A DNA stretch of 64,000 nt, taken from the NCBI RefSeq assembly GCF_045063725.1, contig NZ_CP173695.1. One strand, 5' to 3'. The stretch's first letter is position 1; every line of letters begins with the position of its first letter. Below the pieces are notes generated by a model that saw only the letters and a program-made list of their open reading frames with translations, did no database searches and was not told the origin of the DNA. This DNA is from Sellimonas catena (GTDB lineage: Bacteria; Bacillota; Clostridia; Lachnospirales; Lachnospiraceae). Shown piece by piece: positions 42,596 through 50,764 of the stretch. The position numbers were made by a program, and so were the translations under genes.

Positions 42596-42638
42596 CAAAA
42601 AAGGTACTGGGTTTTCTTTTGAACTCAGTACCTTTTTC
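42596..42638. terminator. Terminator downstream of the DUF2798 gene
   Basis: AAAAAGGTACTGGGTT (42597-42612) against AACTCAGTACCTTTTT (42622-42637), one mismatch/wobble. T tracts flank both ends, so it can act in both directions. Confidence 0.88.
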
Positions 42639-42642
42639 TGTT

Positions 42643-43104
42643 TTATGACTGTCTCATGATCTTTCTGAACAGGAATCTTACCAGTGGTCCGGCATAGCAC
42701 ATCTGCCAGAAGAATGCCATCGGGAAATTCATCGCGATGGTCTGGATCCAGACCGGAATCACGTTGATTCCTGCATCTTTGAACAGCAGTGTAGCCGCAA
42801 GACTCATCAGCGGACACATCCACATCACAGTAATAGCGGAGATCGCCAGCACCAGATGAAATGGATTTTCTTTTTCCGGGTCTACGATTTTAAAAGCGGT
42901 TCTTTTTACGATGTGGCTCACAAAGAAAAAGTCCAGAAGAAAAGCGATCGGGTACATGATGATCAGTTCATGAAATGCTGCTCCGAATACGGCATAATTC
43001 ATTCCGCCCATGTTCAGTGCAATATTGTAGCAGACCATGGCATAAACCATGAAAAATACCATCAGAAGTGAAAAAATGAGTTCCTGTTTTTTGGTTCTTG
43101 GCAT
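42643..43104 (-). CDS. DUF2798 membrane protein
   Basis: A 153-residue protein from ATG 43104, since AAGGAGGA sits 8 bases upstream; a longer frame from 43167 has no such site. Two DUF2798 repeats are visible, each of two helices: LIFSLLMVFFMVYAMVCYNIAL with a following helix, and LAISAITVMWMCPLMSL with a second helix, giving four membrane segments. Function unknown; often near drug-response regulators. It is divergent from the MerR/ABC operon. Confidence 0.85.
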   Translation of the reverse strand: MPRTKKQELIFSLLMVFFMVYAMVCYNIALNMGGMNYAVFGAAFHELIIMYPIAFLLDFFFVSHIVKRTAFKIVDPEKENPFHLVLAISAITVMWMCPLMSLAATLLFKDAGINVIPVWIQTIAMNFPMAFFWQMCYAGPLVRFLFRKIMRQS

Positions 43105-43265
43105 AAAAAAATCCTCCTTATGAATGAATAATAAATCAGCAGAAAAATCGTGTTGTTCGTTATTCATTCGGGAGAATGTACGTTTCCAATAAAGACCTGA
43201 ATTTTCCGAGTCACCAGTCTATCATAAGACGGGATCTGCGGTCAAGAAAAAATTTTTAAAGGGGC

Positions 43266-43296
43266 TTGCTTGTGACGTTACGTCATGAAGTATACT
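43266..43296 (+). promoter_or_regulatory. MerR-type promoter with 19-bp spacer and central dyad
   Basis: TTGCTT (43266-43271) and TATACT (43291-43296) are 19 bp apart. TGACGTTACGTCA (43273-43285), a perfect odd palindrome, fills the spacer. This is the textbook architecture for MerR-family activation by DNA untwisting, immediately upstream of a merR gene. Confidence 0.88.
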
Positions 43297-43318
43297 AGGA
43301 GCAGGAGGTGACACGGAC

Positions 43319-44119
43319 ATGGAAAAACAAAGAGCAGTACCGAAGGGATTTATGACCATCGGGGAAGTGGCAAAGAAGATGAATGTCACAGTCCGGACAT
43401 TACAGCACTATGACAGAGAAGGACTGCTTTCGCCTTCTTCCATCAGTGAAGGCGGGCGGAGGCTTTATACAGATAAAGATGTAATCCGTCTGCACCAGAT
43501 TTTATCTTTGAAACAGCTCGGATTCTCCCTGCAGGATATCAAAAACCGCCTGATTCCGCTGGATACGCCGGATGAGGTGGCGGATGTTCTGGCACAGCAG
43601 GCAGATGAAGTGAGACGGAAAATCGAAATTCTGTCCGAATCATTAAGGGAGCTTGAACTTCTGCGGGAAGAAGTGCTTCAGATGCAGGAGGTGGATTTCA
43701 AAAAGTATGCGGATATTATCGTAAACCTACAGATGGATAACGAATATTACTGGCTGATCAAGCATTTTGATGATCAGACACTGGAGCACATCCGAAGCCG
43801 CTTTGACCGGGAAAGCGGAACGGATTTTATGAACCGGTTTCAAAAGCTGCAGGAAGAAGCGATACGGCTTTACATAGCGAAAGTTCCGGCCGACAGCGAG
43901 CAGGGACAGCACTTTGCCGAGATTTACTGGAAGATGATCACGGAATTTACCGGAGGGGATTTGAGTATGCTCTCCAAATTGGTGGAAATTGGGAAATTTG
44001 AAGGAACAGATCCGAAATGGCAGGAAAAACAGGCCATGGCCAATGAGTATGTCGGACAGGTGCTGGATGTGTATTTTTCCCGTCTGGGGGTGAATCCGTT
44101 TCAGGAGGGAGACGCATGA
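43319..44119 (+). CDS. MerR-family regulator, TipA-like
   Basis: A 266-residue regulator. The MerR domain (FMTIGEVAKKMNVTVRTLQHYDREGLL, SEGGRRLYTDKDV) and coiled coil (about 85-125) precede a helical C-terminal domain of about 130 residues. That domain resembles the TipAS drug-binding module (FADIYWKMI-type and FTGGDLSMLSKL helices). It probably activates its own operon at the 19-bp-spacer promoter upstream when a peptide or multidrug ligand binds. The stop overlaps the start of the ABC ATPase as ATGA. Confidence 0.88.
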   Translation: MEKQRAVPKGFMTIGEVAKKMNVTVRTLQHYDREGLLSPSSISEGGRRLYTDKDVIRLHQILSLKQLGFSLQDIKNRLIPLDTPDEVADVLAQQADEVRRKIEILSESLRELELLREEVLQMQEVDFKKYADIIVNLQMDNEYYWLIKHFDDQTLEHIRSRFDRESGTDFMNRFQKLQEEAIRLYIAKVPADSEQGQHFAEIYWKMITEFTGGDLSMLSKLVEIGKFEGTDPKWQEKQAMANEYVGQVLDVYFSRLGVNPFQEGDA

Positions 44120-44925
44120 CAGAAGCAGTACGGGTTTGTGGATTAAAGAAAAGTTACGGAACACATGCGGTGTTGAAGGGTCTGAATTTTGGTGTGAATC
44201 AGGGGGAAATTTTTGGAATTCTGGGGATAAATGGTGCGGGTAAAACGACGGCCATGGAATGCATCGAGGGGCTGAGAACATATGACGAAGGACAGATCAA
44301 TGTCCGGGGGAAAACCGGAATTCAGCTGCAGTCGGCATCATTGCCGGAGCATATCCGGGCGATGGAGGCGGTCCGGCTGTTTGCAAAGTGGAATCACTGT
44401 GTGCCGGATGAAGGAATGCTGAAGGAACTTGGCATTCCGGAATTTGCAAAGAAGCAGTATTATCAGTTATCAACGGGACAGAAGAGGCGGCTCCACCTGG
44501 CACTTGCCCTGATACGGGATCCGGATCTCCTGTTTTTGGATGAACCGACAGCAGGACTTGATGTGGAAGGGCGTTTGTCACTTCATAGTTTGATCCGAAA
44601 GCTGAGGGAAAATGGAAAGACCATTGTAATGACAAGCCATGATATGGCAGAAGTGGAAAGCCTCTGTGACCGGATTGGGATTTTAAATGGGGGCAGCCTT
44701 GTATTTCTCGGAACGGTAGAGGAACTTGGTGAAAAGGTTGGAAAGCAGTACCGGATTTCGATTCGGACAGAACATGGCACGGAAGAGTTCGAATCAGAAG
44801 ACATTGGAACAGATCTGATGAAACTGTTGGAACAGTACCGGAAGATGGGGACGGCGATTCTGGATCTTCATGTGGACCGTGGATCGCTGGAACAACACTT
44901 TATGAAAATCACAAAGGGGGAATGA
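44116..44925 (+). CDS. ABC transporter ATP-binding protein
   Basis: A 269-residue ATPase: Walker A GINGAGKTT, Q-loop GIQLQSASLPEHIRAMEAV, signature LSTGQKRRLHLAL, Walker B LLFLDEPTAGLD, H-loop TSHDM. The C-terminal 60 residues are the extra strand domain of drug/antibiotic exporters. It partners the ABC-2 permease 3 bp downstream and is controlled by the TipA-like regulator that overlaps it. Confidence 0.94.
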   Translation: MTEAVRVCGLKKSYGTHAVLKGLNFGVNQGEIFGILGINGAGKTTAMECIEGLRTYDEGQINVRGKTGIQLQSASLPEHIRAMEAVRLFAKWNHCVPDEGMLKELGIPEFAKKQYYQLSTGQKRRLHLALALIRDPDLLFLDEPTAGLDVEGRLSLHSLIRKLRENGKTIVMTSHDMAEVESLCDRIGILNGGSLVFLGTVEELGEKVGKQYRISIRTEHGTEEFESEDIGTDLMKLLEQYRKMGTAILDLHVDRGSLEQHFMKITKGE

Positions 44926-44928
44926 TAG

Positions 44929-45642
44929 ATGAATGCATTCTTTTACGGAGTTTCGCTCCAGTGGAAAATGGATATCCGGAGCCGGACGCTTCTGCTTACC
45001 TGCTATCTGGTACCGCTTCTGTTTTTTGCGGTGATGGGAGGCATTTTTACTTCTGTCATGCCGGAAGCCAAGGAGACACTGATCCAGTCCATGACCGTGT
45101 TTGGCGTTTCCATGGGTGCGCTCATCGGTGTTCCACCTTCTCTTGTGGAAATCTACGGAAGCAAGATCCGGCAGGTTTACAAATCCAACGGGGTTCCGGA
45201 GTGGCTTGGATTCTTTACGACAGGTCTTTCTGCGTTTGTACATTTGTTTTGCATGAGTATGATTCTCTTTTTTTCTGCGCCACTGTTTTTTGACGCGGAA
45301 TTTCCGGAACATCCGGCGGCATATGTGGTTTCACTGGTACTGTTTCTGGTTGTTACGATCAACGTGGCAGGCGTGATCGGTTTGATGGTGAAAGATCAGA
45401 GTAAGACCTCCATGTGGTCGATGCTTGTCTTTCTGCCGTCAATCCTTCTGTCAGGCATTTTGTTCCCGAAAGAATTGCTCCCGAACGTGCTGCAGGTCAT
45501 CGGAAATGCGTTTCCGGCTGCATGGGGATATTACCTGATGACAGAAGCGGGAGGATGGATGGAGAACGTCATTCCACTTGCGGTGATTCTGGTTCTTGCA
45601 CTGCTGTTGTGTAGCATTGGCATTCGCTGGAACAAAGAATAA
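44929..45642 (+). CDS. ABC-2 type permease
   Basis: A 237-residue permease with six membrane segments (about 23-45, 55-75, 100-125, 135-155, 165-185 and 212-232). The LLSGILFPKELLPNVLQVIGNAFPAAWGY segment, cited by its LSGILFP and FPAAWGY ends, is the ABC-2 signature loop. With the ATPase it forms a likely drug or lantibiotic exporter. It is the last gene of the operon. Confidence 0.9.
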   Translation: MNAFFYGVSLQWKMDIRSRTLLLTCYLVPLLFFAVMGGIFTSVMPEAKETLIQSMTVFGVSMGALIGVPPSLVEIYGSKIRQVYKSNGVPEWLGFFTTGLSAFVHLFCMSMILFFSAPLFFDAEFPEHPAAYVVSLVLFLVVTINVAGVIGLMVKDQSKTSMWSMLVFLPSILLSGILFPKELLPNVLQVIGNAFPAAWGYYLMTEAGGWMENVIPLAVILVLALLLCSIGIRWNKE

Positions 45643-45877
45643 AAATGGAACTGCACATATCCGGTCAAGAAAAAAGGAGTCCCATCGTGTAAACTAATGC
45701 TTAGCAAGACCGGACCGGGCAGTGTTTGGAGAAAAGAGGATCTCCGCGGATAGAATCCGGGAATGGGTGCGGAAGCAGACCGGAGAGAGGAACACGCCTG
45801 TAATCCAAATAAGGGAAGAGGACTAAAAGAGGTATGGGCTGCTACGAAATATTCGTAGTCAGCCCGTTGAAATCTTC
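45643..45877. other. Intergenic stretch, possible non-coding element
   Basis: No gene is supportable here. It contains AGCAAGACCGGACCGGGCAG, a purine-rich middle, and ends in a long hairpin GGGCTG-CTACGAA / TTCGTAG-CAGCCC (about 45838-45867) without a T run. A 31-codon ORF (ATG 45763) spans the middle but looks like chance. The segment reminds me of intergenic sequence repeated in other Lachnospiraceae, but I cannot verify that. Confidence 0.4.
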
Positions 45878-45906
45878 TTGACTTTAAAATCTTACAAGTG
45901 TAATAT
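45878..45906 (+). promoter_or_regulatory. BlaI-type operator overlapping the promoter of the exported pair
   Basis: TTGACT (45878-45883), 17-bp spacer, TAATAT (45901-45906). The dyad TTACAAGTGTAA (45892-45903) covers the spacer end and -10. The same dyad with one base changed (TTACAAATGTAA) lies in the blaI promoter at 50689, and both are preceded by AATC. BlaI/MecI operators have this TACA-N-TGTA form. Confidence 0.82.
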
Positions 45907-45993
45907 TAAGACACAAGGAAGAAAAGCAGATAGATTCTTGCATTTCCGGGAAGATATTTTACAGTGGTAACAGATGGAAAAGGAGAGAAGTTC

Positions 45994-47187
45994 TTGAGCT
46001 GGAAGAAGTGGATGATTGCAGGATGGATTCTTCTGTTTGCCGGGGCGGGGTGCAGTATTGCCGTGGAAAGAGAGGACGGATACAGGCAGGAAAATCAGCA
46101 AAAAACAGAAAGACAGAAAAAAGAAGAGAGGATTTCCAGGGAGTCCGAACAGCTTGCGGAGGGATTCCGGGAGATTTACGAAGAGGAGAGAGGCAGAGGG
46201 GAAAAAGATACGCTGGCATTTCAGCAACAGATCATACAGGCCATCGGGGAGCAGGGATATGCGGCGGTTGACACGGACAATCAGATTAACATGGTACATC
46301 CCGGGCAGGTGCAGGACTTCTGCGAAAGCGCAGAACAAGGAGAAGAAGACTCAGTGGTGTTTTTCTGTGTAACGGACGAAGGCGGCTGGATCCGCTATGA
46401 TCTGGAGACCCAGGATGGCAACATAGATGTGACGGAATCTTCCCTGCGGTGGGAGAACGACAACCCGGAGGTCTATTATTATCATGAATTTGAAGCGGCC
46501 TCATGGGATTATACGGACAAGGGATATCTGTTTTTTGAAGAATCCCGTCCGGCAGGATACGACGGCGCTCCGGGGCAAAAAGCCTTCCGGGTCAAGCCGT
46601 TGGATCAGACATGCAGGGAGGCTTACCAGACCTATCTCGCATCTGTCGGATATGAGCGGAATAATCTGCTGATTACCGACTGGACGGAGCAGGACAGCAA
46701 AGAACTGGATTTTTATGACCTGTATGAGCGGCTTTACCGCGCAAAATATGGGGAAATTGTTCCATATGAAGCAAAGGAAGGGGCAGAATATCATGTGCCG
46801 GAAGAAGAAATTGAGGAGGTCCTGCAAAGTTATTTTTCTTTTGGCAGGCAGACGATCCGGGACCATATGAAGTATCAATCGGAGAGCGGCACCTTTCTTT
46901 ACCGCCCGCGGGGACGTTATGATGGAGGCTCGCCATACGGGCCGTATCCGGAAGTGACAGGATATAAAGAACTGGAGGATGGAACGGTTCAGCTTACCGT
47001 GGAAGCGGTATGGAAGATGGAAATGCTGGACTGTGCCATGAAGAGTGAACTGGTGGTGCGCCCGATGGAAGACGGGAACTTTCAATATGTATCCAACCGC
47101 GTGATTTCCAGGGAGGAAGGGATGACCAGTTTCTGGTATAAGCCAAGGCTCACAGAGGAGGAGTGGAAACATTACTATGGGGAGTAA
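45994..47187 (+). CDS. Exported lipoprotein of a paralogous pair (BlaI regulon)
   Basis: A 397-residue protein starting at TTG 45994: AAAGGAGAG lies 8 bases upstream, and the product then begins SWKKWMIAGWILLFAGAGC, a clean lipoprotein signal with lipid-attachment C20. A charged coiled region (30-75) follows, then a mixed alpha/beta body of about 320 residues with no motif I know; it may correspond to DUF6070. The C-terminal half aligns with the next gene (YxRNNLLxxxW, YxxxYRxKYGxIxxY, VQLTVEAV). It probably acts outside the membrane in a wall-stress response. Confidence 0.75.
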   Translation: MSWKKWMIAGWILLFAGAGCSIAVEREDGYRQENQQKTERQKKEERISRESEQLAEGFREIYEEERGRGEKDTLAFQQQIIQAIGEQGYAAVDTDNQINMVHPGQVQDFCESAEQGEEDSVVFFCVTDEGGWIRYDLETQDGNIDVTESSLRWENDNPEVYYYHEFEAASWDYTDKGYLFFEESRPAGYDGAPGQKAFRVKPLDQTCREAYQTYLASVGYERNNLLITDWTEQDSKELDFYDLYERLYRAKYGEIVPYEAKEGAEYHVPEEEIEEVLQSYFSFGRQTIRDHMKYQSESGTFLYRPRGRYDGGSPYGPYPEVTGYKELEDGTVQLTVEAVWKMEMLDCAMKSELVVRPMEDGNFQYVSNRVISREEGMTSFWYKPRLTEEEWKHYYGE

Positions 47188-48445
47188 AAAAATTTACAGG
47201 AAATATGCTATGCTTATAGTTCTCCTGATTCTGCTGATTGGTCTGAGCAGCATCATGCTGAGCAGAGACAGAAAAGAAAACAGCCAGAGCAAAGGGGAAG
47301 AAGCTGAGGCAACAGAGCAGACAGAACAGTGGGAAAAGGGATATAATTTGCCGTTGGATACCCAAAAGAAGAAAGATGCAGAAGAAGAGTGCAGTGCGGC
47401 AATGGAGCTGATTTCCAGTCAGTATCAGAACATGGATAAAGGGAATACATCCGATGGAGTATTATCCGATGAGGAGATTGTCGCCCTGAAGGAGGTGCTG
47501 AAGGAAGACGGATTGACGGTAACCGGCGCGGATGCCTATTCGACAATGGAGAACTATGAAACGATGGAAGACTTTCTGGCAGATTGTCAGGATGGAAAAG
47601 AGGGAACGATGGTTCTTTATAAGGTGAAGTCCAGCGGCGGGTTGAACCGGACGGAGTTTGAGTATGACGGGGAAGACCTGTATGTGGTGGATACCATTTC
47701 CGAGTGGAGCGGTGACGGGGAACCTGTCATTTCTTCCACTTCCTATACAAGGGTGAAATGGTGGAACTACACGGAAAAAGGATGGCTTTCCTACGAGTTG
47801 TGTGCGCCGCAGCCGCCGGAAGTTACGGAAGTCGTGGACGCATCCACCATGATACGGATCCGGCCCATGGAAGAAACGTACCGAGAACTTTCCAGGAAGT
47901 GTGTTCTGGCACTTGGATATCAGGGAAATAATCTACTTTGTTCAAACTGGAATACGTCCGATCTTTCCAGACTGGATTACAATGGAGTATTTGAATCATT
48001 CTATGAAATGAAATATGGAACGATCATAGATTATGACCGGTATGCGGACGGGATCGAGGCGGAAGAATTTGAAAGTCTGATCATGGAATATCTTCCGGTG
48101 ACGAAAGATGAACTCAGGGCCTGTGCAGAATACGATGCAGAGACAGGAACCTATTTGTGGGTACGGCTTGGAACCGGAAATTATTCCCCTACTACGTTCG
48201 GAACTTCCATTCCGGAAGTTGTAAAGGCAGAAGAAAAGGGGGACGGCATAGTGGAACTGACGGTGCAGGCGGTGTGCATGGCAGCGTGCAATGACAATGC
48301 AATGACCCATAAACTCACCGTGCAGTTTTCGGATGACGGGACATTCCAATATCTGGGAAATGAGATTCCCGAGGAGGAACTGGCTAAAGTACCGGAATAT
48401 CAGTACCGGCTTGGAAAACAGTGGGAAGAAGCGGACAGGGAGTAA
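47177..48445 (+). CDS. Membrane-anchored paralogue of the preceding lipoprotein
   Basis: A 422-residue protein overlapping the previous gene by 11 bases. Residues 9-28 are a hydrophobic anchor (YAMLIVLLILLIGLSSIML) without a lipobox cysteine. A charged linker and an extracytoplasmic domain follow. Shared blocks with its neighbour include ALGYQGNNLLCSNW, FYEMKYGTIIDY, EIVEL-type strand (GDGIVELTVQAV) and the terminal FQYLGNEI. Tandem duplication is clear. The two are co-expressed under the BlaI-type operator. Function unknown. Confidence 0.75.
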   Translation: MGSKKIYRKYAMLIVLLILLIGLSSIMLSRDRKENSQSKGEEAEATEQTEQWEKGYNLPLDTQKKKDAEEECSAAMELISSQYQNMDKGNTSDGVLSDEEIVALKEVLKEDGLTVTGADAYSTMENYETMEDFLADCQDGKEGTMVLYKVKSSGGLNRTEFEYDGEDLYVVDTISEWSGDGEPVISSTSYTRVKWWNYTEKGWLSYELCAPQPPEVTEVVDASTMIRIRPMEETYRELSRKCVLALGYQGNNLLCSNWNTSDLSRLDYNGVFESFYEMKYGTIIDYDRYADGIEAEEFESLIMEYLPVTKDELRACAEYDAETGTYLWVRLGTGNYSPTTFGTSIPEVVKAEEKGDGIVELTVQAVCMAACNDNAMTHKLTVQFSDDGTFQYLGNEIPEEELAKVPEYQYRLGKQWEEADRE

Positions 48446-48468
48446 AAAATCCTGTCCGCTTCATTTTG
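48428..48468. terminator. Bidirectional terminator between the exported pair and blaR1
   Basis: GAAGCGGACAGG (48428-48439) and CCTGTCCGCTTC (48451-48462) form a perfect 12-bp stem with a loop holding the stop codon. ATTTT follows forward; the reverse flank is CTTCCCAC and weak. Confidence 0.8.
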
Positions 48469-48475
48469 CGTGAAT

Positions 48476-50278
48476 TTAAAGGGATTCATCAGAATAAATC
48501 CCCAGATCCGATAAGATGGAAAGGGTGATGGATGCTGCTGCGCTTCCGGCTGCATCTTTGCCCCGAAGGTTTGATGCAAAGAAGACCGGGTGCCCGGAAG
48601 ACTCTACAAAACCGACAAACCAACCGTTGATATTCTGCCCATTTATCTGTCCGGTTCCCGTCTTTCCATAAAGGGCAGTTCCCGAAGATGAGGAAAGGCA
48701 GATAGCATCTTTGACCGTTTCAATATGTGACGGATCGAAATTCCAGTCGTTGTAATAAAATGAAGCAAGAAGCTGCACCTGCTCCACCGGAGAAATTTTC
48801 AGAGAAGATTCCATCCAGTAAGAAGAAAGATCTCCCTGAAGGGATTCATTTCCATAGCCGATCTGATGCAGGTAGGAACGCAGGACGGATGCGCCCATCT
48901 GATGATCCAGATTCTGAAAATACCAGTTGACGGAGGAGGTCATTGCACTTTGCAGTGTCTGATCCTGATTCCACTCTTCAAATGGATACGATTCATCCGG
49001 CTGTGGAAGAAAGTTGTGTTCCGGAGTAATCACTCCTTCTTCCAGAGCAAACAGGGCATCAAAAATCTTATAGGTCGAATCCGGTGAAACCCGGCTGCGG
49101 GCAAGGGATTCGTTGTAGATGGTCCAGTCGTCCGCTTCCATATCGTACAGGACAAAACATCCCTCATAGCCCTGGAAATAGGTGGAAAGGGAAGATGAAG
49201 TACCGGAAGCTCCATTTTCGGGAAGCGCCGCATTTTCTGCCGCTGCATCGGAGGAAAGAAAGGGAACCGATGCGGACAAAAGGAGACAGATCAGGAAAAA
49301 GGCGCACCCGCTTTTGAATCGCCTAAAGGGTGTAGGCTTCTGGTAGGAAGCAATGCAAAGAATCCGTTTTCGGATCTGTTTTTTATTTTCTCCAAGTCCG
49401 GCTGTAAAAGGAAACGGATGAAGCGATGTTTTCCGGGCAAATCGGATGAGGGTCTGCCCATAGTCGGTATAGGAAGCTTCATCAAGCAGGGACAGCACAG
49501 AAGCATCGCAGGCAATTTCCCGGTCTTCCCGCATGGTGTGAAGAGAAAGGCGCATCAGCGGATGAAACCAGTAGACCATACCCGCAAGATTCATCAGATG
49601 TCCGATGAGTGAATCCCGGTGGCGGTAATGAAACAGTTCGTGAAGCAGAATATACCGGAGATCCTTTTCCTGATAATCAGAGATCAGGTGAATCGGAAGG
49701 TAAATGCCGGGACGAATGACCCCGGCCATAACCGGAGACTTTAAAAAGGCATTGCTGTACACAGGAATCTTCCGCCGGATGTGCAGTTCCTCCAGACACG
49801 ACTGATACAGCGCTTTTGCTTTTTCATGCTGCAAAGGAAGGGAAGCGTTTTTCAGTGCATGGAGACGAAGTGCAGAACGGATCAGAAAGATTCCCATAAA
49901 AAGGACGCCGGCAATCCAGACGGCAAAAAGAAAACCCCAAAGAGAAGACGGCGTTCTCTGTGTAACAGATTCCGTGAAATCATTCATCCATCCGGCGGCA
50001 GCAACGTAAGGCTGCATATTCTGGCCTGTTCCGGATACAGCATGAAATGAAAAAGAATGGTTTGACGGCAGGAAAGACCATAAAATATTTCCGGAAAATT
50101 TAAAAGGGAGACCCGGAAGAAACGGAATGGCAGACAGTATAAGCAGCACAAGCCAGAGATGGTACCGCATCCGTCCGACAAGCAGTGTTTTGAATACTGT
50201 CCGGAGAAAGAAAAAGATACCGATGATTCCACAAAGAAGAAGGCTGCAGAACAGAAAATGTATCATAAAACGTTCCAT
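48476..50278 (-). CDS. blaR1: BlaR1-type sensor protease with penicillin-binding domain
   Basis: A 600-residue antirepressor/sensor. Four membrane segments frame an M56 zinc-protease domain with HELFH (213-217, in LLHELFHYRHRD) and a further ligand region EDREIACD (251-258). After the last membrane segment (about 325-342), residues 360-600 form the extracellular class D beta-lactamase-like sensor: acyl-serine S401 in STYK, SVN, and KTG in ALYGKTGTG. Beta-lactam acylation should activate the protease, which inactivates BlaI. Starts 2 bp after the blaI stop. Confidence 0.93.
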   Translation of the reverse strand: MERFMIHFLFCSLLLCGIIGIFFFLRTVFKTLLVGRMRYHLWLVLLILSAIPFLPGLPFKFSGNILWSFLPSNHSFSFHAVSGTGQNMQPYVAAAGWMNDFTESVTQRTPSSLWGFLFAVWIAGVLFMGIFLIRSALRLHALKNASLPLQHEKAKALYQSCLEELHIRRKIPVYSNAFLKSPVMAGVIRPGIYLPIHLISDYQEKDLRYILLHELFHYRHRDSLIGHLMNLAGMVYWFHPLMRLSLHTMREDREIACDASVLSLLDEASYTDYGQTLIRFARKTSLHPFPFTAGLGENKKQIRKRILCIASYQKPTPFRRFKSGCAFFLICLLLSASVPFLSSDAAAENAALPENGASGTSSSLSTYFQGYEGCFVLYDMEADDWTIYNESLARSRVSPDSTYKIFDALFALEEGVITPEHNFLPQPDESYPFEEWNQDQTLQSAMTSSVNWYFQNLDHQMGASVLRSYLHQIGYGNESLQGDLSSYWMESSLKISPVEQVQLLASFYYNDWNFDPSHIETVKDAICLSSSSGTALYGKTGTGQINGQNINGWFVGFVESSGHPVFFASNLRGKDAAGSAAASITLSILSDLGIYSDESL

Positions 50279-50280
50279 GA

Positions 50281-50667
50281 TCAGCGGCCTCCTTTTTTTG
50301 ATGTTCCGGACAAAAGCGCACGCAGTTCATCGAGGTCTTCTTCCGAAAGGCGGTCCTCCTCCAGGAAAGAGGAAACCATTTCGGTGAGATCCCCATGGTA
50401 AAAACGCTTCAGAAAAGAAGAACTCTCCTGTCCGATATATTCTTTTTCTCCGACCAGAGGAGTGTAGACAAAGATACGTCCCTGCTTTTCGTAGGTCAGA
50501 GCACCTTTGTTGACCAGCCGCTTGATCAGCGTCTGAATCGTTTTCGGACTCCAGGATGTCGTTTTCTCCAGACATTCCGTGATTTCATTTGTGTTGACCG
50601 GGGCACGCTGCCACACGATTTTCATGACTTCAAATTCCGCCTCGGAGATTTGCGGCAAACGGGTCAT
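50281..50667 (-). CDS. blaI: BlaI/MecI-family repressor
   Basis: A 128-residue winged-helix repressor. ISEAEFEVMKIVW, NTNEITECL and WSPKTIQTLIKRLVNKGALTYEKQGRIFVYTP (cited by ends) are the DNA-binding domain; the C-terminal helices make the dimer, where BlaR1-triggered cleavage occurs in relatives. It precedes blaR1 in one operon. Its presumed operator lies in its own promoter and in that of the exported pair at 45878. Confidence 0.93.
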   Translation of the reverse strand: MTRLPQISEAEFEVMKIVWQRAPVNTNEITECLEKTTSWSPKTIQTLIKRLVNKGALTYEKQGRIFVYTPLVGEKEYIGQESSSFLKRFYHGDLTEMVSSFLEEDRLSEEDLDELRALLSGTSKKGGR

Positions 50668-50688
50668 AACAGATTCCTCCCTTCAATC

Positions 50689-50737
50689 TTACAAATGTAA
50701 TAGTTATATTATAAAAGAGAATACATCCAATTGTCAA
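50689..50737 (-). promoter_or_regulatory. blaI-blaR1 promoter with BlaI-type operator
   Basis: Minus strand: TTGACA (50737-50732), 18-bp spacer, TATAAT (50713-50708), then the dyad TTACATTTGTAA (50700-50689) at about +1. It matches the operator at 45892 in 11 of 12 positions. Confidence 0.85.
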
Positions 50738-50764
50738 ATAAAGCGGGGAAAATGGAGAAGAAAC

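Noticed and set aside
45763..45858. A 31-codon ORF upstream of the BlaI-type promoter
   Set aside because: No ribosome binding site and its codons run through the hairpin; probably a chance frame in non-coding DNA.
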